Source of the DNA: a virus
Strand: one strand, 5' to 3'
DNA length: 20,218 bases
Virus record (IMG/VR): IMGVR_UViG_3300009000_000056
Coordinates: 1 to 20,218 of that record
Shown here: one piece after another, positions 1 through 6,600 of the stretch
Position numbering within the stretch: the first letter of the stretch is position 1
Layout: each line of letters opens with the position of its first letter
The notes under the pieces: generated by a model
Databases searched by the model: none
The model's input: only the letters and a program-made list of their open reading frames with translations
Told to the model about the DNA's origin: nothing
Translations under genes and position numbers: made by a program

Positions 1-395
1 TCTGATACTTCACCAAACCTCCCCTCTTTTACTAATATTCGTGCAACTTCTTCTAAACACATGTCTTCATAAAAATCTATGTAGCCTAGATCACACATAA
101 TAATTTCATCAATATCATTACTATAATTTTCTACTAAATATTTTAATCTTAATCGGTCAATTCTATCTAAACTATCATAGTGTTGAGCCAATCTGTTTAA
201 ATCTTCAACATCTGCATATTTGCCAACCGAATAATACTCGCATTCATAATCAGAAATAAAATATAATTTCGGTTTCCCAATTCTTTTTAAAATCGCTTTT
301 AAATCTTTATTAAAGTTATCAAGTGGTAAGGTTACCCACTCGCCTTGTAGTTTGCCATTTTTGCATGGCTCCATGTTTCTTATATAAATTCTCAT
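1..395 (-). CDS. ardA: ArdA-family antirestriction protein (partial, C-terminus beyond window)
   Basis: ArdA proteins are small acidic DNA mimics that bind type I restriction-modification enzymes in the cytoplasm and so protect incoming phage or plasmid DNA. Reading the minus strand from the ATG at 395-393 gives 131 residues without a stop before the window edge. Recognisable ArdA features in order are GEWVTLPLD (residues 18-26), FISDYE (46-51), the LNRLA helix (66-70) followed by LD near 76-77, a GYIDFYE segment near residue 103, and LEEVARILVKEGRFGEV close to the visible end. The family is usually about 165-180 residues, so roughly 35-50 residues are missing. The first ATG was chosen because the family begins with a short strand of the form MRIYI; a second ATG lies at codon 8. 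There is no Shine-Dalgarno sequence. It is transcribed away from the structural genes, as expected for an early anti-host gene. The family assignment is by motif recognition, not a search. Confidence 0.88.
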   Translation of the reverse strand, partial: MRIYIRNMEPCKNGKLQGEWVTLPLDNFNKDLKAILKRIGKPKLYFISDYECEYYSVGKYADVEDLNRLAQHYDSLDRIDRLRLKYLVENYSNDIDEIIMCDLGYIDFYEDMCLEEVARILVKEGRFGEVS

Positions 396-529
396 GTTTG
401 TATGGTTATAAATATACACTTACTTAGTGTAGTATTATGGTACCAATATAATAGTATACAACCAAGTCTTTTTAGTTGTCAGACTTTTAGAACTGTTGTA
501 TTGTATAAATACTTGATTTAACTAAAAAC
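396..529. promoter_or_regulatory. Divergent intergenic region between ardA and terminase
   Basis: This 134-bp, very AT-rich gap separates two genes that are transcribed in opposite directions, so it must hold promoters for both. On the plus strand TTGTCA (476-481) and TATTGT (499-504) lie 17 bp apart and would start transcription about 19 nt before the terminase ATG. A TATAAT also sits at 447-452 without a good -35 box. On the minus strand CATAAT (complement of 434-439) is a possible -10 for ardA. A perfect 6-5-6 inverted repeat, TACACT-TACTT-AGTGTA (415-431), could be an operator. A weaker pair, AAGTCT (464-469) and AGACTT (481-486), is also present. No open reading frame is supported. The promoter boxes are by eye and are not strong matches. 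Confidence 0.45.
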
Positions 530-1996
530 ATGCAAAAAAAGGCTGTATTAAAAGAACTAGCTATCCGAGAACTGGAAGATCGTCACAAAGAACAACGTGA
601 ATCTTTAGTTAGTTTCATTGAATTCTTTTTTAAAAATGAACTGAACAAAGAGTTTCAAGCCAATTGGCATTACAAAGTTATAGAAGAGAAGCTCAAAGAA
701 GTACTAGAGGGTAAGTGTAACAGACTTATTATCAACATTCCTCCAGGCTCTGGGAAGACTGAGCTTATTACTAAGTGTTTTCCTGTTTGGGCTTTAGGGC
801 ATAAGCCTGATATGCGTTTTATTGTTACTGGTTACTCCTCTACATTAACTCAAGACTTTGGTTCACAAGCTCGTGACTATTATAGAAGTGAAACATTTAG
901 ATCAGTGTTCCCGAGACGTGCAAACATAAGAGAAGACCAAGACACAAAAGCGGAATGGACTAACGACAAAGGAGGCGTATATTTTGCCACTGGTGCGGGT
1001 GGTGCTATTACTGGTCGTCGTGCAAATGTATTTATTATTGATGATCCTATCAAACCAGATGAAGCCTTATCAGATGTAAAACGTACGGCGATAAATCGTT
1101 GGTATGAGAACACCGTTGTTTCTCGTTTGTTCAATCCATTGCAAGACGCTGTAATTATTATTATGCAAAGAACCCACGAGGATGATCTATGTGGTATGTT
1201 AATGGAAAAAATGAAAGATGGAACGGGAGAACATTGGGACACTATCGTACTACCCGCTATCGCTACCGAAAGGGATGATTATAGAGATTATGGCGAAGCG
1301 TTACAAAAAGAAAGATACCCAATTGAAGCATTAGAGCTAATCAAAAAGTCATACGGTGAAGCTAACTTCTCAACACAGTATCAACAAGAGCCAGTTAACA
1401 AAGAGGCACAAGAGTTCCACGAGGAATTCTTTCAGTATTATGATCAGCCGCCAGTTGGTTGCCATGAAATTTTTACAGTAGTAGACCCAGCGTTCTCACA
1501 AAAGCAGGATGCTGACTATTCTTGTATTATTACGGGTGTCTTTGATAAAGATAAGCTTTACGTATTGGAGATTTCAAACATTAAAGTTGATGCTTATAAA
1601 CTCATTGAGAAGATTGTCTACCACTGTCGAAAGTGGGGAACTCAAAAGATCGGTATTGAAGCAATACAAGCCCAAACAGTACTAGCACAAATGTTAAAGA
1701 AAACATTAGTTGAAAATCGTTTATATATATCCATTCACGAGATAAAGCAGAGAGGTGAGAAAGAAATGAAGATTAGAAAGCTTGTGCCTCTCATTCGTAA
1801 CGGTTTGATATTCTGGAAAAAGGAAATGACAGAGTTAGAACTCCAGCTGATTAAATTTCCAAGGGGTAAGCATGATGATATAATTGACGCGTTGCAAATG
1901 TTTTACGAGTTGAAAGTCATTCAGCCAGTAGGGCAATCTATGCAATATAAGCCAGCAACACGCTTTAACGCTGATGGCTTGCCAATATATAATTAG
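530..1996 (+). CDS. terL: Terminase large subunit (packaging ATPase/nuclease)
   Basis: This is the DNA-packaging motor: the N-terminal ATPase pumps phage DNA into the prohead through the portal and the C-terminal nuclease cuts the concatemer. The 488 residues carry a Walker A motif PPGSGKT (71-77), a Walker B NVFIIDDP (166-173) and a coupling-type segment IIIMQRTHEDDL (209-220). The RNase H-like nuclease residues are visible as D319 in TVVDPAF, E377 in GIEA, and D449/D450 in KHDDIIDA. Length and domain order are normal for a complete protein. The start is the first ATG after the divergent promoter region, with the A-rich leader CTAAAAAC and no Shine-Dalgarno sequence. No small terminase gene is recognisable in the window. 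It is the first gene of a rightward morphogenesis cluster and is followed after 7 nt by a small gene. Confidence 0.97.
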   Translation: MQKKAVLKELAIRELEDRHKEQRESLVSFIEFFFKNELNKEFQANWHYKVIEEKLKEVLEGKCNRLIINIPPGSGKTELITKCFPVWALGHKPDMRFIVTGYSSTLTQDFGSQARDYYRSETFRSVFPRRANIREDQDTKAEWTNDKGGVYFATGAGGAITGRRANVFIIDDPIKPDEALSDVKRTAINRWYENTVVSRLFNPLQDAVIIIMQRTHEDDLCGMLMEKMKDGTGEHWDTIVLPAIATERDDYRDYGEALQKERYPIEALELIKKSYGEANFSTQYQQEPVNKEAQEFHEEFFQYYDQPPVGCHEIFTVVDPAFSQKQDADYSCIITGVFDKDKLYVLEISNIKVDAYKLIEKIVYHCRKWGTQKIGIEAIQAQTVLAQMLKKTLVENRLYISIHEIKQRGEKEMKIRKLVPLIRNGLIFWKKEMTELELQLIKFPRGKHDDIIDALQMFYELKVIQPVGQSMQYKPATRFNADGLPIYN

Positions 1997-2003
1997 ATCA
2001 AAA

Positions 2004-2357
2004 ATGAACTATAAAAATTTTTTAGAAGATCAATTTGCCTTTCGAGAATTAGACGAGGAAGGATATTTACAGTTTTCTAGGGTAGATAACGATTTTTTTT
2101 ACAGCAAAGAAATAAATGGCATGTGTGCAGTTGTGGCGAGTTGTGTTAACGATGTGATTAAAATTGAAAATATTCCATTACTTGAAAAGTATTTACCAGG
2201 TGTGTTGGATGAAATGATTGGGGAGATAGTGCAAGAAGTGTTTGAAGCACAACACAAAACAGAAGAGGAATTTATAAAACAAACGATTGAACACACAAAC
2301 AAACTACACACAATCGCTATTGCCCGCACAATGAAAAAGAAAAATGAATTTGATTGA
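2004..2357 (+). CDS. Hypothetical protein between terminase and portal
   Basis: I do not recognise this 117-residue acidic protein. It begins MNYKNFLEDQFAFRELDEEG and its second half (about residue 60 onward) looks mainly helical, with many Glu residues and a basic end, TMKKKNEFD. No membrane segment or signal peptide is visible. I prefer the ATG at 2004 to an in-frame ATG at 1974: the later start avoids overlapping the terminase C-terminus by 23 bp, leaves a 7-nt gap, and is preceded by the A-rich sequence ATCAAAA like other starts here. The stop TGA is followed at once by TAA, giving a tandem stop. Its place between terminase and portal suggests a packaging or head-assembly accessory role, but that is position-based inference only. 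Confidence 0.75.
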   Translation: MNYKNFLEDQFAFRELDEEGYLQFSRVDNDFFYSKEINGMCAVVASCVNDVIKIENIPLLEKYLPGVLDEMIGEIVQEVFEAQHKTEEEFIKQTIEHTNKLHTIAIARTMKKKNEFD

Positions 2358-2401
2358 TAAGTTTTATTGTTGTAAAATATGTTTAGCAATAAGCTCCGCC
2401 C

Positions 2402-4228
2402 ATGCAATTAAAAGACACACACAAAAAGCGTGCAGTTACTCACGTTAAAAAAACTAAAGCAAAATACAAAACTGGTTGCGAAAAGCAACACGGTAGACTA
2501 TCAGCTATTAGAGAAGAGATTATGCGAAATAAATTGATATATGACGAGAGTCATTTATATCAAGGCATGAGTACAACGAAAGTTAACTTTAGTAAGAACA
2601 TTGAGGACAATATTGTAGCCAGATTGATGGCTAAACCAATGAAGTTTTTGGCTTCGTACAAACATCCATTCGCACAAATTGAAAGAAGTTACAAAAAAAT
2701 TGATAAGGAAGATTTAAGAGAGTGGCCGATTAGAATTGCTACTTATCTAAATGCTGTTTTTGCTACTCACGAATTGAGAAAGTTACAAGAGTTAGTTTTG
2801 CGAAATCTTATTAGATACGGTAACGCTTATGTCATACCTACTTTCAAAGTTGATTTTTATTCAACTATGAAAAACGGAAAAATACAAAAGAAAATTAAAG
2901 GCGAACGACCAGAGTTTGAAGTCGTGCCAGTTACTAACATGTTTTTAGATAACAGGTTTAAGGACGTACAAAAAAGCCCAGCAGTTATCAGAGTTCACGA
3001 TAAGGTTACACTTTCAGAGCTTTACAGTGTGTCCGATCAATTAGAAAAAGGAGTTTTAGAAAATATAGAGGTACACAAGGACGGTGGCTACAAAATACAT
3101 CAGCCAAAATCACACCAAAACGATTATAAAATTGTAAAAGAGTTTAGCATTGATAAGTTTTACGGGTATTTTAACCCGACAATTGGTAGCCAAAAAGTAG
3201 ACCATAAAGCCGAAGCGTTGTATGAGATTTGGACGTTGAACGATGCTTTGTGTTTAAAAATTCAACCAATCCCGCAAATACCTATTAAATCTGTAGGTTT
3301 GTTTAATGATACTGAAGATCACTACTCTGTCGGTCTAATTGAGCCAATCATGGGACTTGAAAGGCTTTACAACCTAAGATCAAACCAAGCTCAAAAATTG
3401 GTTAATATGGGACTAAACAGAAATTTTATTGTTGGTAACACTGGTTCGTTTACAATCGCAGACGTTAATGCTTTGAATCAACCTGGCGGAATCTTGGTTG
3501 CTCAAGGTTCTGCAATAGATGCACAGCAAAACATTGTTGAAATGCCAGTACCACAAATCAACCCTGACTATTTTGCGACACAGAACGAAATTGTAAGAAA
3601 TATTCAAAAGCTAACTTACACAATTGACACTACGGCAACATCTTCACAACAAGGGTTCACAAACACAGCCACAGCAGTGAGGGCAAGATTCTACGAGTCG
3701 AACACAATGTACGCTTACATTCTACGCAAATTTGAAAACTTCTTTGCTGAGTTAGCTTATGAACTCTTAGAGCAAGTATATCAACATTCTAGTGTAGACA
3801 TCTTTTTAAATTCAGGCGATCAACTACAAAAAGACCGCCGTGTATTTATGAAGGACGCGTTTGGTCAAGCACCTCTTAAATATGTTATTGAGGTAGAAAT
3901 GAACAGCTCTAGTTTTGAAGATATAGAATCTAAACGAGAAGACGCCCTAGCTATGCTTCAAGTGTTAACACAAGCGAAACAAATGGAAGTGCCAGTTAAG
4001 CTAAATGAAGGAGTCAAAAAGGTATTAGAATCGTTTGAACGTGTAAACCCAGAAAAGCTAATTGAAGATCAAATGGTTACAGATCTTGAGGGTCTTATGG
4101 GACAGATGCAACAGCAAGCAGGAGGACAAGCAGCACCGCGCATTAACCCAGAAAAACAAACACCACGGGCAACGGGTTTAGATAACCCAGAGCAACTCAC
4201 ACAAGACGTGGCTTTAGGAAACATTTAA
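2402..4228 (+). CDS. Portal (head-tail connector) protein
   Basis: The portal forms the dodecameric ring at one capsid vertex through which terminase threads DNA and to which the tail attaches. The 608-residue length, the position directly after terminase and before scaffold and capsid, and the sequence character support this call. An N-terminal basic stretch (about residues 1-35) leads into a helical region (90-140, including LQELVLRNLIRYGNAYVIP). It is followed by a mixed core with PVTNMFLDNRF (about residue 177), a long helix (about 320-345, LERLYNLRSNQAQ) and a Gln/Pro-rich C-terminal tail (about 560-608), as is common in podovirus-type portals. The start ATG has no Shine-Dalgarno sequence (leader AAGCTCCGCCC). 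It lies 44 nt after the previous stop and 10 nt before the next gene. The family call rests on context and general resemblance rather than a diagnostic motif. Confidence 0.82.
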   Translation: MQLKDTHKKRAVTHVKKTKAKYKTGCEKQHGRLSAIREEIMRNKLIYDESHLYQGMSTTKVNFSKNIEDNIVARLMAKPMKFLASYKHPFAQIERSYKKIDKEDLREWPIRIATYLNAVFATHELRKLQELVLRNLIRYGNAYVIPTFKVDFYSTMKNGKIQKKIKGERPEFEVVPVTNMFLDNRFKDVQKSPAVIRVHDKVTLSELYSVSDQLEKGVLENIEVHKDGGYKIHQPKSHQNDYKIVKEFSIDKFYGYFNPTIGSQKVDHKAEALYEIWTLNDALCLKIQPIPQIPIKSVGLFNDTEDHYSVGLIEPIMGLERLYNLRSNQAQKLVNMGLNRNFIVGNTGSFTIADVNALNQPGGILVAQGSAIDAQQNIVEMPVPQINPDYFATQNEIVRNIQKLTYTIDTTATSSQQGFTNTATAVRARFYESNTMYAYILRKFENFFAELAYELLEQVYQHSSVDIFLNSGDQLQKDRRVFMKDAFGQAPLKYVIEVEMNSSSFEDIESKREDALAMLQVLTQAKQMEVPVKLNEGVKKVLESFERVNPEKLIEDQMVTDLEGLMGQMQQQAGGQAAPRINPEKQTPRATGLDNPEQLTQDVALGNI

Positions 4229-4238
4229 CCCTTCCCCT

Positions 4239-4532
4239 ATGGATTTTCTAGAATTTATAAGAAATCAACAACTAGCTAGGCAAGCTAAATCAGAATCAAT
4301 ACAAGCAGATAAAGTTTTTAAAGAAAATGTCAAAAACTTGAAAAAGATCCAAGATGAAAAGGGTTTTATTGTAATGATGAACTATTGGCAATCAAAGATC
4401 CAAAGTTGTGAAAGTATGCTTAGAAATCAAAATCTAGACCGTGAAAGTGTTTACAAAATTAATATGGAAAAGAATCTGATGAGACAGCACTTAGAATTTA
4501 TTGCTAATTTGTTAGAAAGCGATAGCGAGTAG
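4239..4532 (+). CDS. Small helical hypothetical protein between portal and scaffold
   Basis: This 97-residue protein is rich in Lys, Gln, Asn and Glu and looks almost wholly alpha-helical, with likely coiled-coil stretches around residues 15-40 and 48-92. It begins MDFLEFIRNQQLARQAK and ends in an acidic ESDSE. I recognise no family and see no catalytic motif, signal peptide or membrane segment. It starts 10 nt after the portal stop, so it is probably in the same operon, and it is followed by a strong hairpin and then the scaffold gene. A small head-assembly or internal virion protein would fit the position, but nothing in the sequence proves it. The start codon lacks a Shine-Dalgarno sequence (leader ACCCTTCCCCT). 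Confidence 0.75.
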   Translation: MDFLEFIRNQQLARQAKSESIQADKVFKENVKNLKKIQDEKGFIVMMNYWQSKIQSCESMLRNQNLDRESVYKINMEKNLMRQHLEFIANLLESDSE

Positions 4533-4534
4533 TC

Positions 4535-4579
4535 TATCGAATCCAGCCTACTATCCGTGTTGGTAGGTTGGATTCGGTG
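4535..4579 (+). promoter_or_regulatory. Strong RNA hairpin upstream of the scaffold gene
   Basis: The left arm CGAATCCAGCCTAC (4538-4551) pairs with the right arm GTAGGTTGGATTCG (4563-4576) across an 11-nt loop, with a single G-U wobble. Two more wobbles and an A-U pair extend the stem to 4535-4551 with 4563-4579. It begins 2 nt after the preceding stop codon and ends 30 nt before the scaffold ATG. There is no T-run after it, so it does not look like a standard intrinsic terminator. An RNase III processing site or a stabilising 5' structure for scaffold and capsid mRNA is a reasonable guess. Confidence 0.6.
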
Positions 4580-4609
4580 TATTACCGTTTAATATCTAAC
4601 TCGTTTCAA

Positions 4610-5266
4610 ATGACAAACGAAAACCACAACTTGGAAAACCAAGTGCAGGACGTGAGCCCACAAGTGGACAACTCACAGGCACAAGCAGACCAAGCGGTCG
4701 AACAAAACAGCCCACAAGATGGACAACTGTTAGGAGGCAAATTTAAATCACAAGAAGATTTATTGAAAGCCTACAAAGAACTAGAAAAAGCCTCGTCGCA
4801 AAAAAGTGAAGAGCTTTCAAAATATAGAAAAGCTTTTGACTTAGTAAACGAGCAAGAGGATGCACAACCGACACAAGAATCAAATGATCTTGCAGCAGCG
4901 GTTGAGATGCTCGCTCAATACTTCCCGACGAAGGACGAACTAGCTCAACGTCAAAGAGTAGATAATTACTTTTCTGATGTGGCTCCAGACCTAGTTGAAC
5001 ATAAAGACAAGATTCAACAATGGGGTCAACTTCCAGAAAATCAAGGTAAATCCATCGAAGAGGTAGCAGATAGCTACCAAAAAACATTTTTAAAAAATCT
5101 TCCAGCGGATACCAAACCCAGTGCATTAGGTCAAAACAATGTGCCACAAAAAGAGCTTCACGAATTATCAAGAGAAGAACTCATTGAGGCTACAGGATTG
5201 TCGAGATATTTGCCTTATGGGGTAGTACAAAAAAACGTACAAGGTCGCTTGAGGAGAAAATACTAA
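4610..5266 (+). CDS. Capsid assembly scaffolding protein
   Basis: Scaffolding proteins guide coat protein into a closed prohead and leave or are degraded before DNA packaging. The 218 residues show the usual design: an extended acidic Gln/Asn-rich N-terminus (1-38), the phage-scaffold signature GGKFKSQEDLLKAYKELEK (about 42-60), a helical, probably coiled-coil middle, and a basic C-terminal end, GRLRRKY, of the sort that contacts coat protein. It sits directly before the major capsid gene (12-nt gap), the canonical position. The ATG at 4610 was chosen over an in-frame TTG at 4568, because the TTG lies inside the right arm of the hairpin and would add residues unlike a scaffold N-terminus. No Shine-Dalgarno sequence is present. 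Confidence 0.85.
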   Translation: MTNENHNLENQVQDVSPQVDNSQAQADQAVEQNSPQDGQLLGGKFKSQEDLLKAYKELEKASSQKSEELSKYRKAFDLVNEQEDAQPTQESNDLAAAVEMLAQYFPTKDELAQRQRVDNYFSDVAPDLVEHKDKIQQWGQLPENQGKSIEEVADSYQKTFLKNLPADTKPSALGQNNVPQKELHELSREELIEATGLSRYLPYGVVQKNVQGRLRRKY

Positions 5267-5278
5267 CCCATTTACAAT

Positions 5279-6550
5279 ATGGCATTTCGAGAGTTGGTAA
5301 ACCCAACATTAAAAAATATGCGAGCGGAGACTTATTCTTCAATGCTCCAAGAAATTTATCAAGCAAACTCAGTCATTGAACAAGTGGCATCTACTACAGC
5401 TCAATCAGAACTGGGTACAAATCAAACATATCACAGAGCTTCAATTGATGGTTTCTTTTCTGGACTTAAAAAAATTGACGCTGGTCAAGATATTCCTAAA
5501 TCTCCTTTAGGAGCTATTGACGAAACTCTGACAATTGACAGATATTTCGGTGACAGATTTGAAATCCCAGAAGTTCAATCAGAACTTGAAAGATTTAATC
5601 TTAGACAAGAGTTTGGTGCTCTTAAAATGAGAGAGCTAGCTCTTCAAATTGATGGGGATTGTTTAGGTCATATGGCTGAATCAGCTTCAATTCAACTAGA
5701 TGCAGGTGATTTTGGTGGAAACGCAGGTGAACCACTACGTCTAGCAGCAGGTACAATCGAAGATATTGTCCCAGCTATTAAAGCAGAGCTTTCTTTGAAC
5801 AAAGTTTCAGGTACTGACATGGTAGGTATCATCACACCAGAGTTTGTGAAAATTCTTACTTCTCAAACTCAAGGTCGTGCAACTGAATTCGGTGACGCAA
5901 TTCTAAGAAATGGTTTTATGTCTGGTGAAGTTCTACGACATCAAGGTTTCACTATGTACGAATCAGTAAACGTTCCAGTTTCTCTATACCTAGATATGAC
6001 AGGTAACGCGGTTGATGGGCAAACAGTTTCAATCAACGGTGCTACTGTTACTTTCAAAGATGTAGTAGCGGCTAAAGGTCAAGTAGCGATTGGTGCAGAT
6101 GCAGTTGAAACAATGACTAACTTGAAAAACTTCTTTGAAAACCCAACATCTGGAGACTTCTCACACGTTGCATATAATGCAGAATCAGACCACTCTTCTT
6201 TAGTTCCTCTTGGATTTGGTTCTAAATTTGAAATCACTGTTACTGATCAAGGTGCTGGAGCAGCAGAAGTTAAATTCTTTATGCTTGGTGGCAACCTTAG
6301 AATTAAATCTACACTTGCTGAAACTTTGACTAACGGTTCTTGGAACTCTGACAAACATTCACAACATATTATCTTCACTAAACGTGGCGGTATTGAACTA
6401 GTAAGAGCTATCGCTCCTAAAACTGCTTTTGTGTCTGCTGATGCGAACATGTTCCAACAAAGTGAAATTGTTAAATTGACTGCCCTTTATGGTAGAAAAG
6501 TATTTGCTGATCAAAAGCAATCTATTCTATCTCTACGAGCAGCCCTTTAA
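5279..6550 (+). CDS. Major capsid protein
   Basis: This 423-residue protein is called the major capsid protein from its size, its place right after the scaffold, the intrinsic terminator immediately behind it, and its sequence character. It opens MAFRELVNPTLKNMRAETYS and has the long helix ERFNLRQEFGALKMRELALQ (about 103-122), as expected for the spine-helix part of an HK97-type fold. Residues about 241-302 contain a separate-looking segment starting AVDGQTVSINGATVTF and ending near HVAYNAES, which resembles a surface insertion domain found in some capsid proteins. The C-terminal part returns to core-like sequence, KRGGIELVRAIAPKTAFVSA. The ATG lies 12 nt after the scaffold stop without a Shine-Dalgarno sequence. 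The fold assignment is inference; a structure prediction would settle it. Confidence 0.9.
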   Translation: MAFRELVNPTLKNMRAETYSSMLQEIYQANSVIEQVASTTAQSELGTNQTYHRASIDGFFSGLKKIDAGQDIPKSPLGAIDETLTIDRYFGDRFEIPEVQSELERFNLRQEFGALKMRELALQIDGDCLGHMAESASIQLDAGDFGGNAGEPLRLAAGTIEDIVPAIKAELSLNKVSGTDMVGIITPEFVKILTSQTQGRATEFGDAILRNGFMSGEVLRHQGFTMYESVNVPVSLYLDMTGNAVDGQTVSINGATVTFKDVVAAKGQVAIGADAVETMTNLKNFFENPTSGDFSHVAYNAESDHSSLVPLGFGSKFEITVTDQGAGAAEVKFFMLGGNLRIKSTLAETLTNGSWNSDKHSQHIIFTKRGGIELVRAIAPKTAFVSADANMFQQSEIVKLTALYGRKVFADQKQSILSLRAAL

Positions 6551-6560
6551 TCATTCCGAC

Positions 6561-6582
6561 GGGGGCGTAAAGCCCCCTTTTT
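6561..6582 (+). terminator. Intrinsic terminator after the capsid gene
   Basis: A perfect GC stem, GGGGGC (6561-6566) with GCCCCC (6572-6577), encloses the loop GTAAA and is followed by TTTTT (6578-6582). It starts 10 nt after the capsid stop codon. The next gene starts only 18 nt further on with no room for a full promoter, so that gene must depend on read-through or on a promoter inside the capsid gene. Such a leaky terminator would hold fibre expression below capsid expression. Confidence 0.9.
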
Positions 6583-6600
6583 AATTTAACAATCAAAAAA

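Noticed and set aside
464-486. AAGTCT / AGACTT inverted repeat as a terminator before terL
   Set aside because: The stem is only 6 bp and AT-rich with an 11-nt loop, and it lies in a divergent promoter region where a terminator would make little sense.
880-1242. Minus-strand frames inside terminase, scaffold, capsid and the 1870-aa fibre genes
   Set aside because: They lie wholly within well-supported plus-strand genes, have no recognisable domains, and show shadow composition rich in Ser, Thr, Val and Ala.
1974-2003. Upstream ATG at 1974 as start of the small gene after terminase
   Set aside because: It would overlap the terminase coding sequence by 23 bp and add ten residues (MACQYIIRSK) that look unlike a natural N-terminus; the ATG at 2004 has an A-rich leader and a normal gap.
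2355-2360. Recoded stop codons (alternative genetic code)
   Set aside because: TAA, TAG and TGA are each used as terminal stops, and none occurs in frame inside the confident genes; the TGA here is followed directly by TAA.
4568-4609. TTG at 4568 as start of the scaffold gene
   Set aside because: The codon lies within the right arm of a strong hairpin, and the ATG at 4610 gives a typical acidic scaffold N-terminus.
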